Made by a program: the position numbers and the translations under genes. Source: JANJUB01 sp040081075 (GTDB lineage Bacteria; Armatimonadota; Fimbriimonadia; Fimbriimonadales; Fimbriimonadaceae). From it: 59,622 nucleotides of DNA. How positions within the stretch are numbered: position 1 is the stretch's first letter; the number at the start of each line of letters is the position of its first letter. Where the stretch lies: the NCBI GenBank assembly GCA_040081075.1, contig JBEBHJ010000014.1:1-59622 (forward strand). The letters are read 5' to 3'. Shown here in pieces: positions 1 through 9,105 of the stretch. Below the pieces are notes generated by a model. That model ran no database searches. It had not been told where the DNA came from and worked only from the letters and a program-made list of their open reading frames with translations.

Positions 1-1
1 G

Positions 2-2413
2 ACCTACGCGTCGGCAGGGAAACGGATGCAGATCGATCTTGGTCGACGAAAGCTTGATATTGAAGTATCCAGTGAGAAATCGAAGTATCAACCGGGCGAA
101 ATGGCCAGCTTCAATGTGAAAACTTCGGTCAACGGCTCACCCGTCCCTGCAGAAATCTCGTTGGGACTGGTGGACGAATCCATCTACGCGATCGCCGCCG
201 ACGACTTTAGCATCGCCGACGAACTTTATCCGAAAGTGTCCAGTTCGGTGGAAACCCAATATTCGTTCCCTCAACTCTATCTGGATGGCGGTGATAAAGC
301 TCCAAAGAATATTCAGGTGAGGCGAGTCTTTAAGGACACAGCATTCTGGGCACCAACGGTTTTCACCGATGGGACGGGGCAAGCCACGGTCACTTTGAAA
401 CTGCCCGATAATCTCACAACTTGGCGAGCCACCGTTCGAGGGGTTACGAATCGCTCTGAAGCCGGCCAAGCGACATCAAAGATTTTGTCCGCCAAAGACC
501 TGATGGTTCGGGTGGAAGGCCCCAGTTTCTTTGTTGCGGGCGACAAGCAAACCGTCAACGCTGTGGTCACGAATTCGACGGACAAAGATGCGGCCGTTAA
601 ATTGCAGTTCGAACCCAAGAACATCACGCTCGCCGGAGATTCGCAACGATCTGTCGACGTGAAAGCTGGTGGTACCGCAAGCGTTCAAATTGAACTCACG
701 GCTACCCAAACGGGAGACGCCAATCTTGTAGCAAAGGCTTGGATTGATGGGGGCGCCACTGATGGGGTGGAGCAGCATTTCGAAATCCGACCCGCGGGCG
801 TCCTGTCCCAACAAGCGGTCAGTGGTAATTCTGTCGAACAACCCAGCTTCCAAATCAACTTTGACGCGCTCTCAGATAAGAATCACGGTCGATTGAAAAT
901 CACCTTAGCCCCAACCATCGGGGCGAGCGTTTTGCAATCTCTCGATGGCCTGATTGACTTCCCGTATGGTTGCGTTGAGCAGACTATGAGCCGCTTTCTG
1001 CCTGCGATTGTTGCAGTACAAACAACCAAGGAACTCGGATTGCCTCCTCTGGACAGGGCACCCGAGCTTCCCGCCATTGTGTCTGACAGCCTTGTTCGGC
1101 TTGCCAACATGCAGCATAGCGATGGCGGTTGGGGTTGGTGGAAGGACGATGAAACCGACGCCCACATGACTGCCTACGTTTTAGAAGGCTTACTTCGAGC
1201 CAAGGCATATGGCTATCATGTTCCTGAAAGCATGCTAACTCGGGGAATAGAAGGAGCAACCAAGTTCCTTGAAACTAAGATTTCTCCGCCCGAATGGGCG
1301 AATACTCCTGACTACAGAAGTCGGTTTTGGATCGAAGAGACCAACAAGCGCATGTACTTGGCATCGGTCTTGAGTCAGACGGACGGGAAAGCCGCGGCGG
1401 CCAAATTTGTCGCCGGAGTTTCGCTGGAGAAAGCCTCGGCCCTAACGGCCGCCTACCTCGCCTACTATCAGAAATCGACGGGAGCAAACCCTGCAGCGGC
1501 GTTAGCGAAACTCACGAGCTTAGCTCGGATCAGCGGCCCAATTGCAAAGTGGGATGAGGGCTATTGGGGCGTCGAGACGACCGCTCGGTGCACTCAATTA
1601 CTTGCGAAGACCGACCCGACGAACCCCTTAATCCTTAAGGGTGTTCAATATTTGCTGAGTGAAAAGAAATCGAGTTTTTGGATGAGCACCCGCGATACAG
1701 CGTACGCCATTTTAGCCCTCACTGAGTATTTCAAATCAACAAAGGAGACCGTCAACCTCAAGGGAGAAGCAATTGTTGCCTTGAACAACCAAGAAATCGG
1801 CCGCGTTGTTTTCGCTGGTGATCGGTTAGGCAGCCCAAAGAATGTGCTTACAATCCCGGTTTCTCAGTTGCAATCGGGTGCCAACACAATCACAGTTAAG
1901 CGAACTGATGGCGGTCGTGCTTACTACTCTGCCGAGCTTAAATCCTACACACCCACCATTCCGGCCTCCTCGAACGGGCTGACGATAACTCGAACCTACC
2001 ATCGCATGGAAACCACGCGCCAACAAGATGGAACCACGAGGTTTGCCTCAAACGAGACCCCCTCTGATCGCTTCGAGAAAGGTGACTTAGTAGAAGTCAG
2101 ACTTATCCTCGAAAGCGCAAACGACCTCGAATACATGCTGATTGAAGATCCAATCCCCGCCGCATTCCGAATCACCGATCGCGATACGATGCCCGACACC
2201 GAGAGTTGGAACTGGTGGTGGTCAAACTGGCAATTCTATGATGATCGGGCCGCCGTCTTCGCGGATCGTGTTCCCAAGGGAAAATCAGTGATCACCTACG
2301 TGATGAGAGCAGAAATGGCGGGAAAATCCACCGCGAACCCCACCACCGCTTACAATATGTACGACCCCCAAAATCGCTCATTCTCAACTAGCCGCTCCGT
2401 TGAGGTGCGCTAG
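2..2413 (+). CDS. Bacterial alpha-2-macroglobulin family protein, C-terminal part (5' end outside window)
   Basis: The frame is open from the first bases of the window, so only the C-terminal ~800 residues are seen. Alpha-2-macroglobulins are large periplasmic or surface proteins that trap proteases through a reactive thioester. The thioester motif GCVEQ is present, with its Cys codon at 971-973 inside PYGCVEQT. It is followed by an alpha-helical thioester domain with repeated GGWGWW-like segments and then a C-terminal receptor-binding-like beta domain ending near SRSVEVR. The early region (LVDES, then a W-APTVFTDGTGQATV stretch) matches the conserved core of these proteins. In proteobacteria such genes often pair with a penicillin-binding protein gene pbpC, which is not seen here; the gene is followed directly by vanW. 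The product assignment is secure; the N-terminus, lipobox and full size cannot be judged. Confidence 0.93.
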   Translation, partial: TYASAGKRMQIDLGRRKLDIEVSSEKSKYQPGEMASFNVKTSVNGSPVPAEISLGLVDESIYAIAADDFSIADELYPKVSSSVETQYSFPQLYLDGGDKAPKNIQVRRVFKDTAFWAPTVFTDGTGQATVTLKLPDNLTTWRATVRGVTNRSEAGQATSKILSAKDLMVRVEGPSFFVAGDKQTVNAVVTNSTDKDAAVKLQFEPKNITLAGDSQRSVDVKAGGTASVQIELTATQTGDANLVAKAWIDGGATDGVEQHFEIRPAGVLSQQAVSGNSVEQPSFQINFDALSDKNHGRLKITLAPTIGASVLQSLDGLIDFPYGCVEQTMSRFLPAIVAVQTTKELGLPPLDRAPELPAIVSDSLVRLANMQHSDGGWGWWKDDETDAHMTAYVLEGLLRAKAYGYHVPESMLTRGIEGATKFLETKISPPEWANTPDYRSRFWIEETNKRMYLASVLSQTDGKAAAAKFVAGVSLEKASALTAAYLAYYQKSTGANPAAALAKLTSLARISGPIAKWDEGYWGVETTARCTQLLAKTDPTNPLILKGVQYLLSEKKSSFWMSTRDTAYAILALTEYFKSTKETVNLKGEAIVALNNQEIGRVVFAGDRLGSPKNVLTIPVSQLQSGANTITVKRTDGGRAYYSAELKSYTPTIPASSNGLTITRTYHRMETTRQQDGTTRFASNETPSDRFEKGDLVEVRLILESANDLEYMLIEDPIPAAFRITDRDTMPDTESWNWWWSNWQFYDDRAAVFADRVPKGKSVITYVMRAEMAGKSTANPTTAYNMYDPQNRSFSTSRSVEVR

Positions 2414-2414
2414 G

Positions 2415-3209
2415 GTGTCGAAGGAACCCAAGGGGTTGGGGAAGATACAGGCCCCAAAGCCCGCGGCTGTCTGCACCGCAATTGCTTTGTTTGGTGCCGC
2501 TGGTGTCGGAATCGCCCTGGCAAAGCAGCCACCCCGAGAAGTTGTGATCGGGGGCTACATGACCAGCCTTCAGGGCAGAACGGACAATCAGCGACACAAC
2601 GCCTACCTTGCCCTTTTGAAGCTGAATGGAAGGGTAGTTAAGCCGGGAGAAGTGTTCTCGTTCAACGACACCGTAGGTTCATGGAGCCGAGATAAGGGGT
2701 ATCGCCGAGCGCCCGTAAGTTACAACGGAACGTTGGTAGATGCATGGGGCGGAGGCGTCTGCCAAGCCTCAACCACGGTCTACAATGCGTCGCTATTATC
2801 TGGGCTTGAAATCGTGCGCCGGTTCCCACATGTCTTTGCGCCATCGTATTGCCCGCCCGGCCGAGACGCCGCCGTTGCTTTTGGAGGTATCGACCTCAAA
2901 GTTCGCAATCCATTTTCGTACCCAGTTAAGCTGAAGGGGGTTGTACAAGGCGATAATCTCACAGTTTCATGGGTTGCAGATGGTCGCACGACTCTTCCTA
3001 CCAGACCCACCATTTCCAGTCAAGTCATGAATTTCGAGCGGCCCGGTCATGTGGTGGTTAATCACGGAGAGACCACAAACGTTGCGCGAATTCGAAACGG
3101 GGGCAAACCCGGTTGGGAGGTAATCACCTACCGGATTTGGCCCGAACGCCGCGAGTTTATCTCGCAGGATACTTATCCCGTCATGGACCGGATAATCGAG
3201 TTCCGTTAG
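2415..3209 (+). CDS. VanW family protein
   Basis: A 264-residue protein with an N-terminal hydrophobic segment (about residues 14-35, AVCTAIALFGAAGVGIALA) and the VanW core: GEVFSFNDTVG, a GY-RAP segment, GGGVCQASTTVYNASL and a late YxPGRDAAVAFG-DLKVRNPF block. VanW proteins occur in vancomycin-resistance clusters and widely in other bacteria; their biochemical role is not established. I start at the GTG at 2415, with a GAGG at 2402-2405 nine bases upstream, rather than at an in-frame TTG at 2400 that overlaps the preceding gene. It lies one base after the alpha-2-macroglobulin stop, so the two are probably co-transcribed and both act in the envelope. Its 3' end overlaps the convergent beta-barrel gene by 4 bases. 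Confidence 0.9.
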   Translation: MSKEPKGLGKIQAPKPAAVCTAIALFGAAGVGIALAKQPPREVVIGGYMTSLQGRTDNQRHNAYLALLKLNGRVVKPGEVFSFNDTVGSWSRDKGYRRAPVSYNGTLVDAWGGGVCQASTTVYNASLLSGLEIVRRFPHVFAPSYCPPGRDAAVAFGGIDLKVRNPFSYPVKLKGVVQGDNLTVSWVADGRTTLPTRPTISSQVMNFERPGHVVVNHGETTNVARIRNGGKPGWEVITYRIWPERREFISQDTYPVMDRIIEFR

Positions 3210-4390
3210 AACTTGATCCCATACGTGAACAGCGCCCAGAACTGATCCTTGGTCGATGCGCCGTTGAATGCCTTGATGAAGCTGCCGGGCTTAAACAGGG
3301 CAAGCTCAAGTTCAACTCGTTGACCGCGCCCCAAATCCCACTTCCCCATAAAGTTAAGCTCGCTTCCGACATCGGAGCCGGAGGATCCGGTTGGATCAAT
3401 GAAAGCGCCACCTGGACCCCGATTAATGCTGCCGCCTGGGCCATACCAACCGTCCGACTTGTCGCGGAGCGAAAACTTGTGGAAAGATACGGTGTACTCA
3501 GCGGTCTTACTTGGCTTGTAGACGGCTCCGACTTCGAAGTGATTCATGTTGCGAAGGCCCTGCATATCCGAAAGGCCATAGTGGACGTGAGCCGTTCCAT
3601 AAACCGCATCGAATCCTCGATTAGTGTTGACGTCACCGCCACCGCTCGCCGCGTTTGCTTCGAAATATACATTTGTTGTAGGGCCAGCTTTGTAAGTAGC
3701 TTTTCCATGAAGCATGAAGGTATCGAAGCGGCGCCCGTTGATTGTTCCGCGTTGAATGGCACCTTCCGCCGCATAGCTCAGCTTGTCGGAGCTTCCAGTG
3801 TATCGATGATCAAAGGTCCAGTAGTTGGCATCGCTCACCCATCGGTCTGACTTGAAATAGGCAAGGGTTTCGCCAGCGGCCCACTTAACTTGGCCGCCGA
3901 ACAGCCTCGATTGCTCGCTTCGGTTGCCAATGAATCCAACTTTGCCGGCAAACATGTCAACCTTGTTGGTCTGGAATCGGAGGAGGTCGTAAGACTTGGA
4001 ACGCTGACCGAAGTTGGATTCTTCGAATAGGCGCTTATCACCGAAGTTTAGTAGTTGACGCCCGACCGAAAACGTCCCCGAGTCGTTCTTGAAGTTAACA
4101 TAACCAAGATAGAGGTCGCTATGCATGTCCGAAAAGTTGCGGGTGGGAGTCCACGATTCGGTGTTTGCGTATTGATAGCGGAGCTTACCGCTCACCCCAT
4201 TTGGACCTTCAAAATCCGCGCCAACACGAAGTCGAGCGTCAAAGCCTGATCGGTTATCGCTCGCGGCGGAGTTCAAATCACGGTCAGTTCGTCGGTCAAA
4301 TCGTGCACGAGCTTCAATCACAGGCGCGATCTTAAACTCATTAAGAAAAAGGGCTTTGAGGTTTGCGGGCAGCATCAAAAACATGATCAC
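3206..4390 (-). CDS. Alginate-export-type outer-membrane beta-barrel protein
   Basis: A 394-residue protein made of alternating amphipathic strands with many aromatic girdle residues, ending in GIKF; a C-terminal Phe is the usual outer-membrane insertion signal. The pattern (EARARFDRR, RVGADFEG, KLRYQYANTESW, FSVGRQLLNFGDKRLFE) resembles the AlgE/alginate-export porin family, although that family name does not fix the substrate. The start is a GTG at 4390 immediately after an in-frame stop, with ATGs at codons 3 and 6. No convincing signal peptide is visible, which is odd for an outer-membrane protein: either the N-terminus is mis-called or sequence is missing. It is transcribed divergently from the phosphate-porin/pst genes and may share their control region. 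Confidence 0.75.
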   Translation of the reverse strand: MIMFLMLPANLKALFLNEFKIAPVIEARARFDRRTDRDLNSAASDNRSGFDARLRVGADFEGPNGVSGKLRYQYANTESWTPTRNFSDMHSDLYLGYVNFKNDSGTFSVGRQLLNFGDKRLFEESNFGQRSKSYDLLRFQTNKVDMFAGKVGFIGNRSEQSRLFGGQVKWAAGETLAYFKSDRWVSDANYWTFDHRYTGSSDKLSYAAEGAIQRGTINGRRFDTFMLHGKATYKAGPTTNVYFEANAASGGGDVNTNRGFDAVYGTAHVHYGLSDMQGLRNMNHFEVGAVYKPSKTAEYTVSFHKFSLRDKSDGWYGPGGSINRGPGGAFIDPTGSSGSDVGSELNFMGKWDLGRGQRVELELALFKPGSFIKAFNGASTKDQFWALFTYGIKF

Positions 4391-4403
4391 GCAGATTTAA
4401 CCT

Positions 4404-4471
4404 TATTAAGGGAATGTTATTGTTGATAACACTTAGGCTCAAGGATGCCAGCCCTTAATCCTCTCTTAATC
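4404..4471. promoter_or_regulatory. Candidate Pho-box direct repeats between the divergent porin genes
   Basis: A perfect direct repeat CTTAATC-CTCT-CTTAATC sits at 4454-4471: 7-base units at an 11-base period, the geometry of PhoB/PhoP boxes. It lies 38 bases upstream of the O/P-porin start that leads the pst genes. On the opposite strand a weaker pair (CTTAATA-AGG-TTAAATC, 4394-4410) faces the alginate-type barrel gene. The site is inferred from geometry and position; the sequence does not match the E. coli consensus closely. Confidence 0.45.
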
Positions 4472-4508
4472 AAGCAACCGCAACATTTTCATCGGAGGAA
4501 TCCAGGAT

Positions 4509-5905
4509 ATGATTTATAAGCACACATTCACGTGCCTGACCTTACTTGCCTTGGCAGTTGTCGGAGCAACAGCTCCTCAGGAGAAAAAGCCCCAAGACAA
4601 GAAGGAAACGGCAAAGAAAGCCGCTCAGGCCCTTTCACCCCGCGTGAAAGAATTCATTACTCTTCGCGATAAGGCGACAGCCATCACTATGAAAATCGGT
4701 GAAATCGCGAGCTCCGGCAAGCTGACAACCAGCGACGAGGCGGTGGCGGCACTAAAGGCTCTCGTTCAGGAACTGGCCGATGTCAACGAAAAGTTGAAGA
4801 AGATGCAGGAGGAGATTGAGGAGATCAAAGGCTGGATCGAAGGTCAAAACGAAAGCCTGCCCATCATCGCAAATGATGTTGATCAACTCAAGCGGTTCAA
4901 AAACGGAACCTACTTGCAGTTTCAATACACCGACGGTCAAAACAACGCGAGTACGGCTCGTCCTAATGACGGCTTCAACATGCGGCGAACTCGGTTTTCG
5001 CACAACGGCACGATTGATGCGAAGACGAGCTATAAGCTCTCTGTTGACTTTTCATCGGGTTCTCAGCGTCTTGGGGCCGAGCTCAAGGATGCCCAAATTA
5101 AATACGATATCGAGCCCTCCACCGACAAGGTTGGCACAGAACTCTACTTTGGTCAACAGCCAATTCCCCTTGGCTACGAGCTCGAGCGTAGCTCAACCGA
5201 GCGAGAGTTTCCGGAGCGGGCGGCGTACAACCAACGCCTAATGGAATGGCCGGCGAGCGAGGTCGCGGCGTTTACATTAAGCATGGAGTGTCCAAAAACA
5301 CATACGTCCACGCTGGTTTATGGAACAGCTTGACCTACAATGACCCTCAGCAGCTTGAAGTCAACACCTTCCGAAACCTCTCGGGCACTCGCCTTGGCGG
5401 TCACGTTGGTGTCAAGTATGCCAACGAAAAGACTGAGATCGGACTCAGCGGATTTACGAGCTATAGAAACCCTCTTTCGTTCAGCCCTGCAGCCGGAACA
5501 ACGATTACAACTGATGGCGGCCAGCGACACCTGATCTACTTGGATGGCGCTTGGATTCCGAATCCGCAATGGGCCGTGCGCGGCGAGTTAATGTTTGGTA
5601 AGGATCGAGCTCCTCAGTTTAGTGGCAGCGGTGCCTCCCGAACGACCCCTCTGAGTTTCGAAACCGTGCGTGGCAACCACCTTCAAGTGAGCTATAGCCC
5701 GAACTACCGAAACACGATCAGCATTAGGAGCGAGTTCTTCGATCCCAATACTGGTCCAAACGACAACATTTTTGGTTATGGCGTGGCCTGGTCATACATG
5801 CTAAACCCAGGCACCAAGCTGACATTTGCTCATGAGATATTCAAAGAGCAAGGCTCTGACACCACCAATAACCTAACGACCATTCGACTTCAAGTGAAGT
5901 TCTAA
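4509..5905 (+). CDS. Phosphate-selective porin O/P family protein, frame disrupted near 5250
   Basis: Two overlapping frames (4509-5333 and 5246-5905) form one protein of about 465 residues once one base is restored. The first frame has a signal peptide (LTLLALAVVGATA), a Lys/Glu-rich coiled coil at roughly residues 75-125 (NEKLKKMQEEIEEIKG) and the first barrel strands. The second continues the barrel to RLQVKF with a terminal Phe. The break falls in the family motif: adding one C to the CC at about 5249 gives RLMEWPGERGRG, the usual PGERxRG of O/P porins. These porins pass phosphate or polyphosphate across the outer membrane, which fits the adjacent pst genes. GGAGG precedes the start by about 10 bases. 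Whether the frameshift is real or a consensus error cannot be decided here. Confidence 0.82.
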
Positions 5906-5916
5906 GGAGATTAATC

Positions 5917-6732
5917 ATGATTACATCACTCATTGCAAGTGTCGTCCTCGCAAACCCGGTCGCCGGATCGGTCAGCGTGAAGGGCTCAGACACGATGCTC
6001 ATTCTCAACCAGCGATGGGCGGAAGCGTTTAGCAAGACGAATCCAAGCATTAGCGTTGACGTCACCGGTGGCGGTTCCTCTATCGGAATCCGCTCATTCA
6101 TCAACCGCGTCTGCGATATCTGCGCGGCTTCTCGAAAGATGAAAGCCAGCGAGGTTCAAAGCGCGCGCTCGAACCGAGGCGTTGCGAATGAGATTCCGGT
6201 GGCACTGGATGGCCTCGCGATTGCCGTTAACAAAGACAATCCAATCAAGTCAATTTCGATGGACGAGCTCAGGCGCGTTTATATCGGGCAGATCAAGAAC
6301 TGGAGTCAGTTGGGCGGGTCAAACGCACCGATTATTGTCTTCAGCCGCGATAGCAACTCGGGAACTTATGGGTTCTTCCAAGAGAAAGTTCTTCGGAACC
6401 AGAACTGGGGTGGCCACGTTCGCTTCCTGCCTTCAACCAGCGAGGAAGCTCGGGAAGTATCACGTACCGAGAACGGCATCGCCTATGGCGGAGTGGCTTA
6501 CTTCAAAGGCAAGTCTGGGCTAAAGATCGTTCCGGTTTCGGTGAAGGAAGGCGGCGAGGCCATTGCTCCAACCGAAGCCAATGTTCGATCCAAGACCTAT
6601 CCGATCTGGCGCTACCTCTACTATTACACGAACGGCAAGCCAACTGGGGCCACGAAGACTTTCATTGACTACGTGTTGTCTCCATCGGGTCAAAAAGTTG
6701 TCGAGCAAGTTGGCTATTACAGCCTGAACTAG
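5917..6732 (+). CDS. pstS: Phosphate ABC transporter substrate-binding protein PstS
   Basis: A 271-residue periplasmic phosphate-binding protein. After a short signal segment (SLIASVVLANPVAG) come the family landmarks: VKGSDTM, VTGGGSSIGI, DGLAIAVNKDNP, an IYIGQIKNWSQLGG-like block and FSRDSNSGTYGFF, whose Ser/Arg/Thr residues bind phosphate in known PstS structures. The C-terminus (FIDYVLSPSGQKVVEQVGYYSL) is typical. The length matches the shorter PstS-2 type. An AAGGAG at 5905-5910 gives a clear ribosome-binding site. It lies 11 bases after the porin and 18 before pstC, consistent with one phosphate-uptake operon delivering phosphate from porin to PstS to the PstCAB importer. Confidence 0.95.
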   Translation: MITSLIASVVLANPVAGSVSVKGSDTMLILNQRWAEAFSKTNPSISVDVTGGGSSIGIRSFINRVCDICAASRKMKASEVQSARSNRGVANEIPVALDGLAIAVNKDNPIKSISMDELRRVYIGQIKNWSQLGGSNAPIIVFSRDSNSGTYGFFQEKVLRNQNWGGHVRFLPSTSEEAREVSRTENGIAYGGVAYFKGKSGLKIVPVSVKEGGEAIAPTEANVRSKTYPIWRYLYYYTNGKPTGATKTFIDYVLSPSGQKVVEQVGYYSLN

Positions 6733-6750
6733 TTCGTAGTTGCCGAAGTC

Positions 6751-8213
6751 ATGAAAGCCCGACTGACAGATTGGATCATGGAGCGCCTTGTGGCGATCTC
6801 TGGGATCTCGGTCGGGCTTTTGGTTCTGAGTGTTTTCTATTTTCTTGCTTCCGAATCGCGCTATGCGTTTGATAGGAAGTTTCCTTACGGGTATCGCATT
6901 GCCCTTCAACCTGCTTCCGCTCCGAGTTCGGATGCCGTGGAGATGGATCCAAATGCGAGCGTAATCACCGCCCATATGGATGGCCTCGATGGTCTTGACG
7001 ACAAAGAGTCGTTGCCGATGCCCACGCTTTCGGACCTCGCGGGTGTCGCCACAACTGGAACGGGGTCCCCCCTCGTCAGTGACCTGAAAAAGGCAGATTC
7101 GGCCCAATTAACACGTGACGACTGGCGAGCTTGGAAGTCAGCTTCGGAAGGTGAGACGTTTTATCTTTACGCCTACGGGACTCCGGAGCTCAAAGAGTCC
7201 AAGGTAAAGCTTCGTTGGGAACCCGATGCGTCCTACGATCCCAAGCTTGGGGTTCATAACGTTCACCTCACATTGGCTCAAGCTCCGCCTGGAATCACAG
7301 CCCCACCCGTTGATGTTGACCTCGTCGCCCAGCCCTCCGGAGAGATTGAGTTACCCGCGTGGCAAGCCAAATCAGATGAGGACCGAACAAAAGGTTACAT
7401 TTTCAAGGTTCAAGTTGAACCCAAAGCAGGTTCAAACCTTACGGCTACTCTTGGAGGCTTCGTCAAGTCAGAATGGTCACCAACCTCTCAGTATCCAAAG
7501 TTCGGATTTATCGCCCTTCTAATTTCAACACTCACCATCACTGGGTTAGCGTTGCTTTTCGCCATTGGGCCGGCGCTTATGGCCGCCGTCTACGTTCGAG
7601 AACTGGCTCCGCGCCGCGTAGGAGAGTGGCTCAAGCCCATTATCGAAATGCTGGCAAGCACCCAACCGTGGTCCTTGGATATTTCGGGCTTATGTTGGTT
7701 GCACCAGGCTTGGTTTCCACTTTTGGCAAAGCTCTCTCCTTTGATTCTGGAAGGTGCGTATTGACGGCCGCGATCATGATGGCCATCTTGATCATGCCCA
7801 CAATCGTTTCCATTGCCGAGGACACCCTTGGCAATCTCCCCAACTCGCTCCGGCAGGGCGGCGAGGCCTTGGGTCTAACCACGATGGAATCGGTGCGCAA
7901 GGTAGTGATTCCGGCCGCTAAGCCAGGTTTGATCGGGGCTGGAATGTTAGGGTTTGCCCGTGCGCTCGGCGAGACGATGATCGTGTGGATTCTCGCGGGA
8001 GGCACGCCAAACATGATTCCGTTTTCGCCGCGGGCTCTGGTTTCGCCAGTAAGAGGTATCGCCGATACGATTGGCATCGAAATGGCAAATGTAGAGTTTG
8101 AGAAACCTCATTACGGACATCTCTTTTTGATTGGATTGGTGCTGTTTTTGCTGACGATCTCCATCAACCTATATGCTCAAAAGGTTTCAAGGAGGGCACT
8201 GTGCAGAGTGTGA
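6751..8213 (+). CDS. pstC: Phosphate ABC transporter permease PstC, frame disrupted near 7665
   Basis: Frames 6751-7764 and 7473-8213 together give a PstC of about 487 residues if one base is added. The N-terminal part has one membrane helix, a long periplasmic insertion (about residues 35-245) and the start of the permease domain (LAPRRVGEWLKPIIEMLAS). The second frame continues with PTVVLGYFG, a five-helix permease core and the EAA-type loop (GGEALGLTTMESVRKVVIPAAKPG). Restoring a C in the CCC at about 7660 gives LASTPTVVLGYFG, matching the conserved permease segment. The large insertion between the first two helices is a feature of longer PstC proteins. The gene overlaps pstA by 13 bases. 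True inactivation would break the importer, so a consensus error is the more likely explanation. Confidence 0.85.
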
Positions 8214-9103
8214 TGATAAGCGAATCTGAACTCCTGTTACGCGATCGGCGACGTCAGGGCCGCTCAAATACTTTGGCTTCGCTAGCGATCGGATCAGCCG
8301 GAGTGTTGGTTTTGATCATTGTAATCATCGTTGGAACGGTGCTCTGGAAAGGTATCCCCGCCATGACATGGGAGTTCCTTTCAACCGGACCCCAAGAAGG
8401 AATGAGCAAGGGCGGCATTTGGCCCATGATCCGGGGCTCGATCCTATTAATGGCAGGAACTCTCGTTCTTACGTTGCCGATTGGAGTGCTTGCGGGGATT
8501 TGGCTGGCAGAATATGCAACCGATAACCGCCTTACGCGTGCGATTCGGGCAAGCGTGAGTTCTCTCGCGGGAACGCCTTCCATCATTTTTGGCCTCTTTG
8601 GGCTCGCCATCTTTGTGCTTAAGTTCAACCTAGGGACTTCGCTCTTGGCCGGTTGGTTGACGCTGGCTATCTACTCGATTCCAATGGTTGTCTTAACCAC
8701 CGAACAAGCTTTCAAAGAAGTTCCTCAAACCGTTGAAGAGGGTGGCATCGCGCTCGGATTATCCAAGTGGCAGACCACTTGGAAGGTGATGTTTCCAAAC
8801 GCCTTACCGGGGATCCTGACCGGACTCGTGCTTACTGTCGCGCGAGTTGCAGGAGAAGCTCCCCCAATCTTGCTCACCGCTGCAATTTACTATTCAACCG
8901 AAAAACTCAGCCTTGGCTGGGACTCACTCAAACGTCCCGTCGCAAACCTCCCGTACCACTTGGCGGAAGGTTATCGGCAGGGCGGTGTCATTCCGGAGAA
9001 AATCATATGGGGTACATGCCTGTCGTTAATGCTACTCGTGCTAATCATCAACTTAGCCGCGACCTTAATCCGAGCCCGAGCTCGGGCCAAGCTGAACTGG
9101 TAA
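8201..9103 (+). CDS. pstA: Phosphate ABC transporter permease PstA
   Basis: A 300-residue inner-membrane permease with six predicted helices. It carries the PstA landmarks SSLAGTPSIIFGLFG, IYSIPMVVLTTEQAFK and the EAA loop EEGGIALGLSKWQTTWKVMFPNALPG, which docks on PstB. GTG start at 8201, overlapping the pstC end, so translation is probably coupled. The last codons (RARARAK) contain a 14-base perfect palindrome at 9074-9087, which is within coding sequence and has no following T-run. It pairs with PstC to form the transmembrane phosphate channel. Confidence 0.94.
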   Translation: MQSVMISESELLLRDRRRQGRSNTLASLAIGSAGVLVLIIVIIVGTVLWKGIPAMTWEFLSTGPQEGMSKGGIWPMIRGSILLMAGTLVLTLPIGVLAGIWLAEYATDNRLTRAIRASVSSLAGTPSIIFGLFGLAIFVLKFNLGTSLLAGWLTLAIYSIPMVVLTTEQAFKEVPQTVEEGGIALGLSKWQTTWKVMFPNALPGILTGLVLTVARVAGEAPPILLTAAIYYSTEKLSLGWDSLKRPVANLPYHLAEGYRQGGVIPEKIIWGTCLSLMLLVLIINLAATLIRARARAKLNW

Positions 9104-9105
9104 AA

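Noticed and set aside
9074..9087. 14-base palindrome GCCCGAGCTCGGGC as a terminator
   Set aside because: It is inside the pstA coding region, has no loop or T-run, and pstB follows at once.
8767..9105. Upstream extension of the pstB frame
   Set aside because: It reads through pstA in another frame; the ATG at 9106 gives the standard PstB N-terminus.
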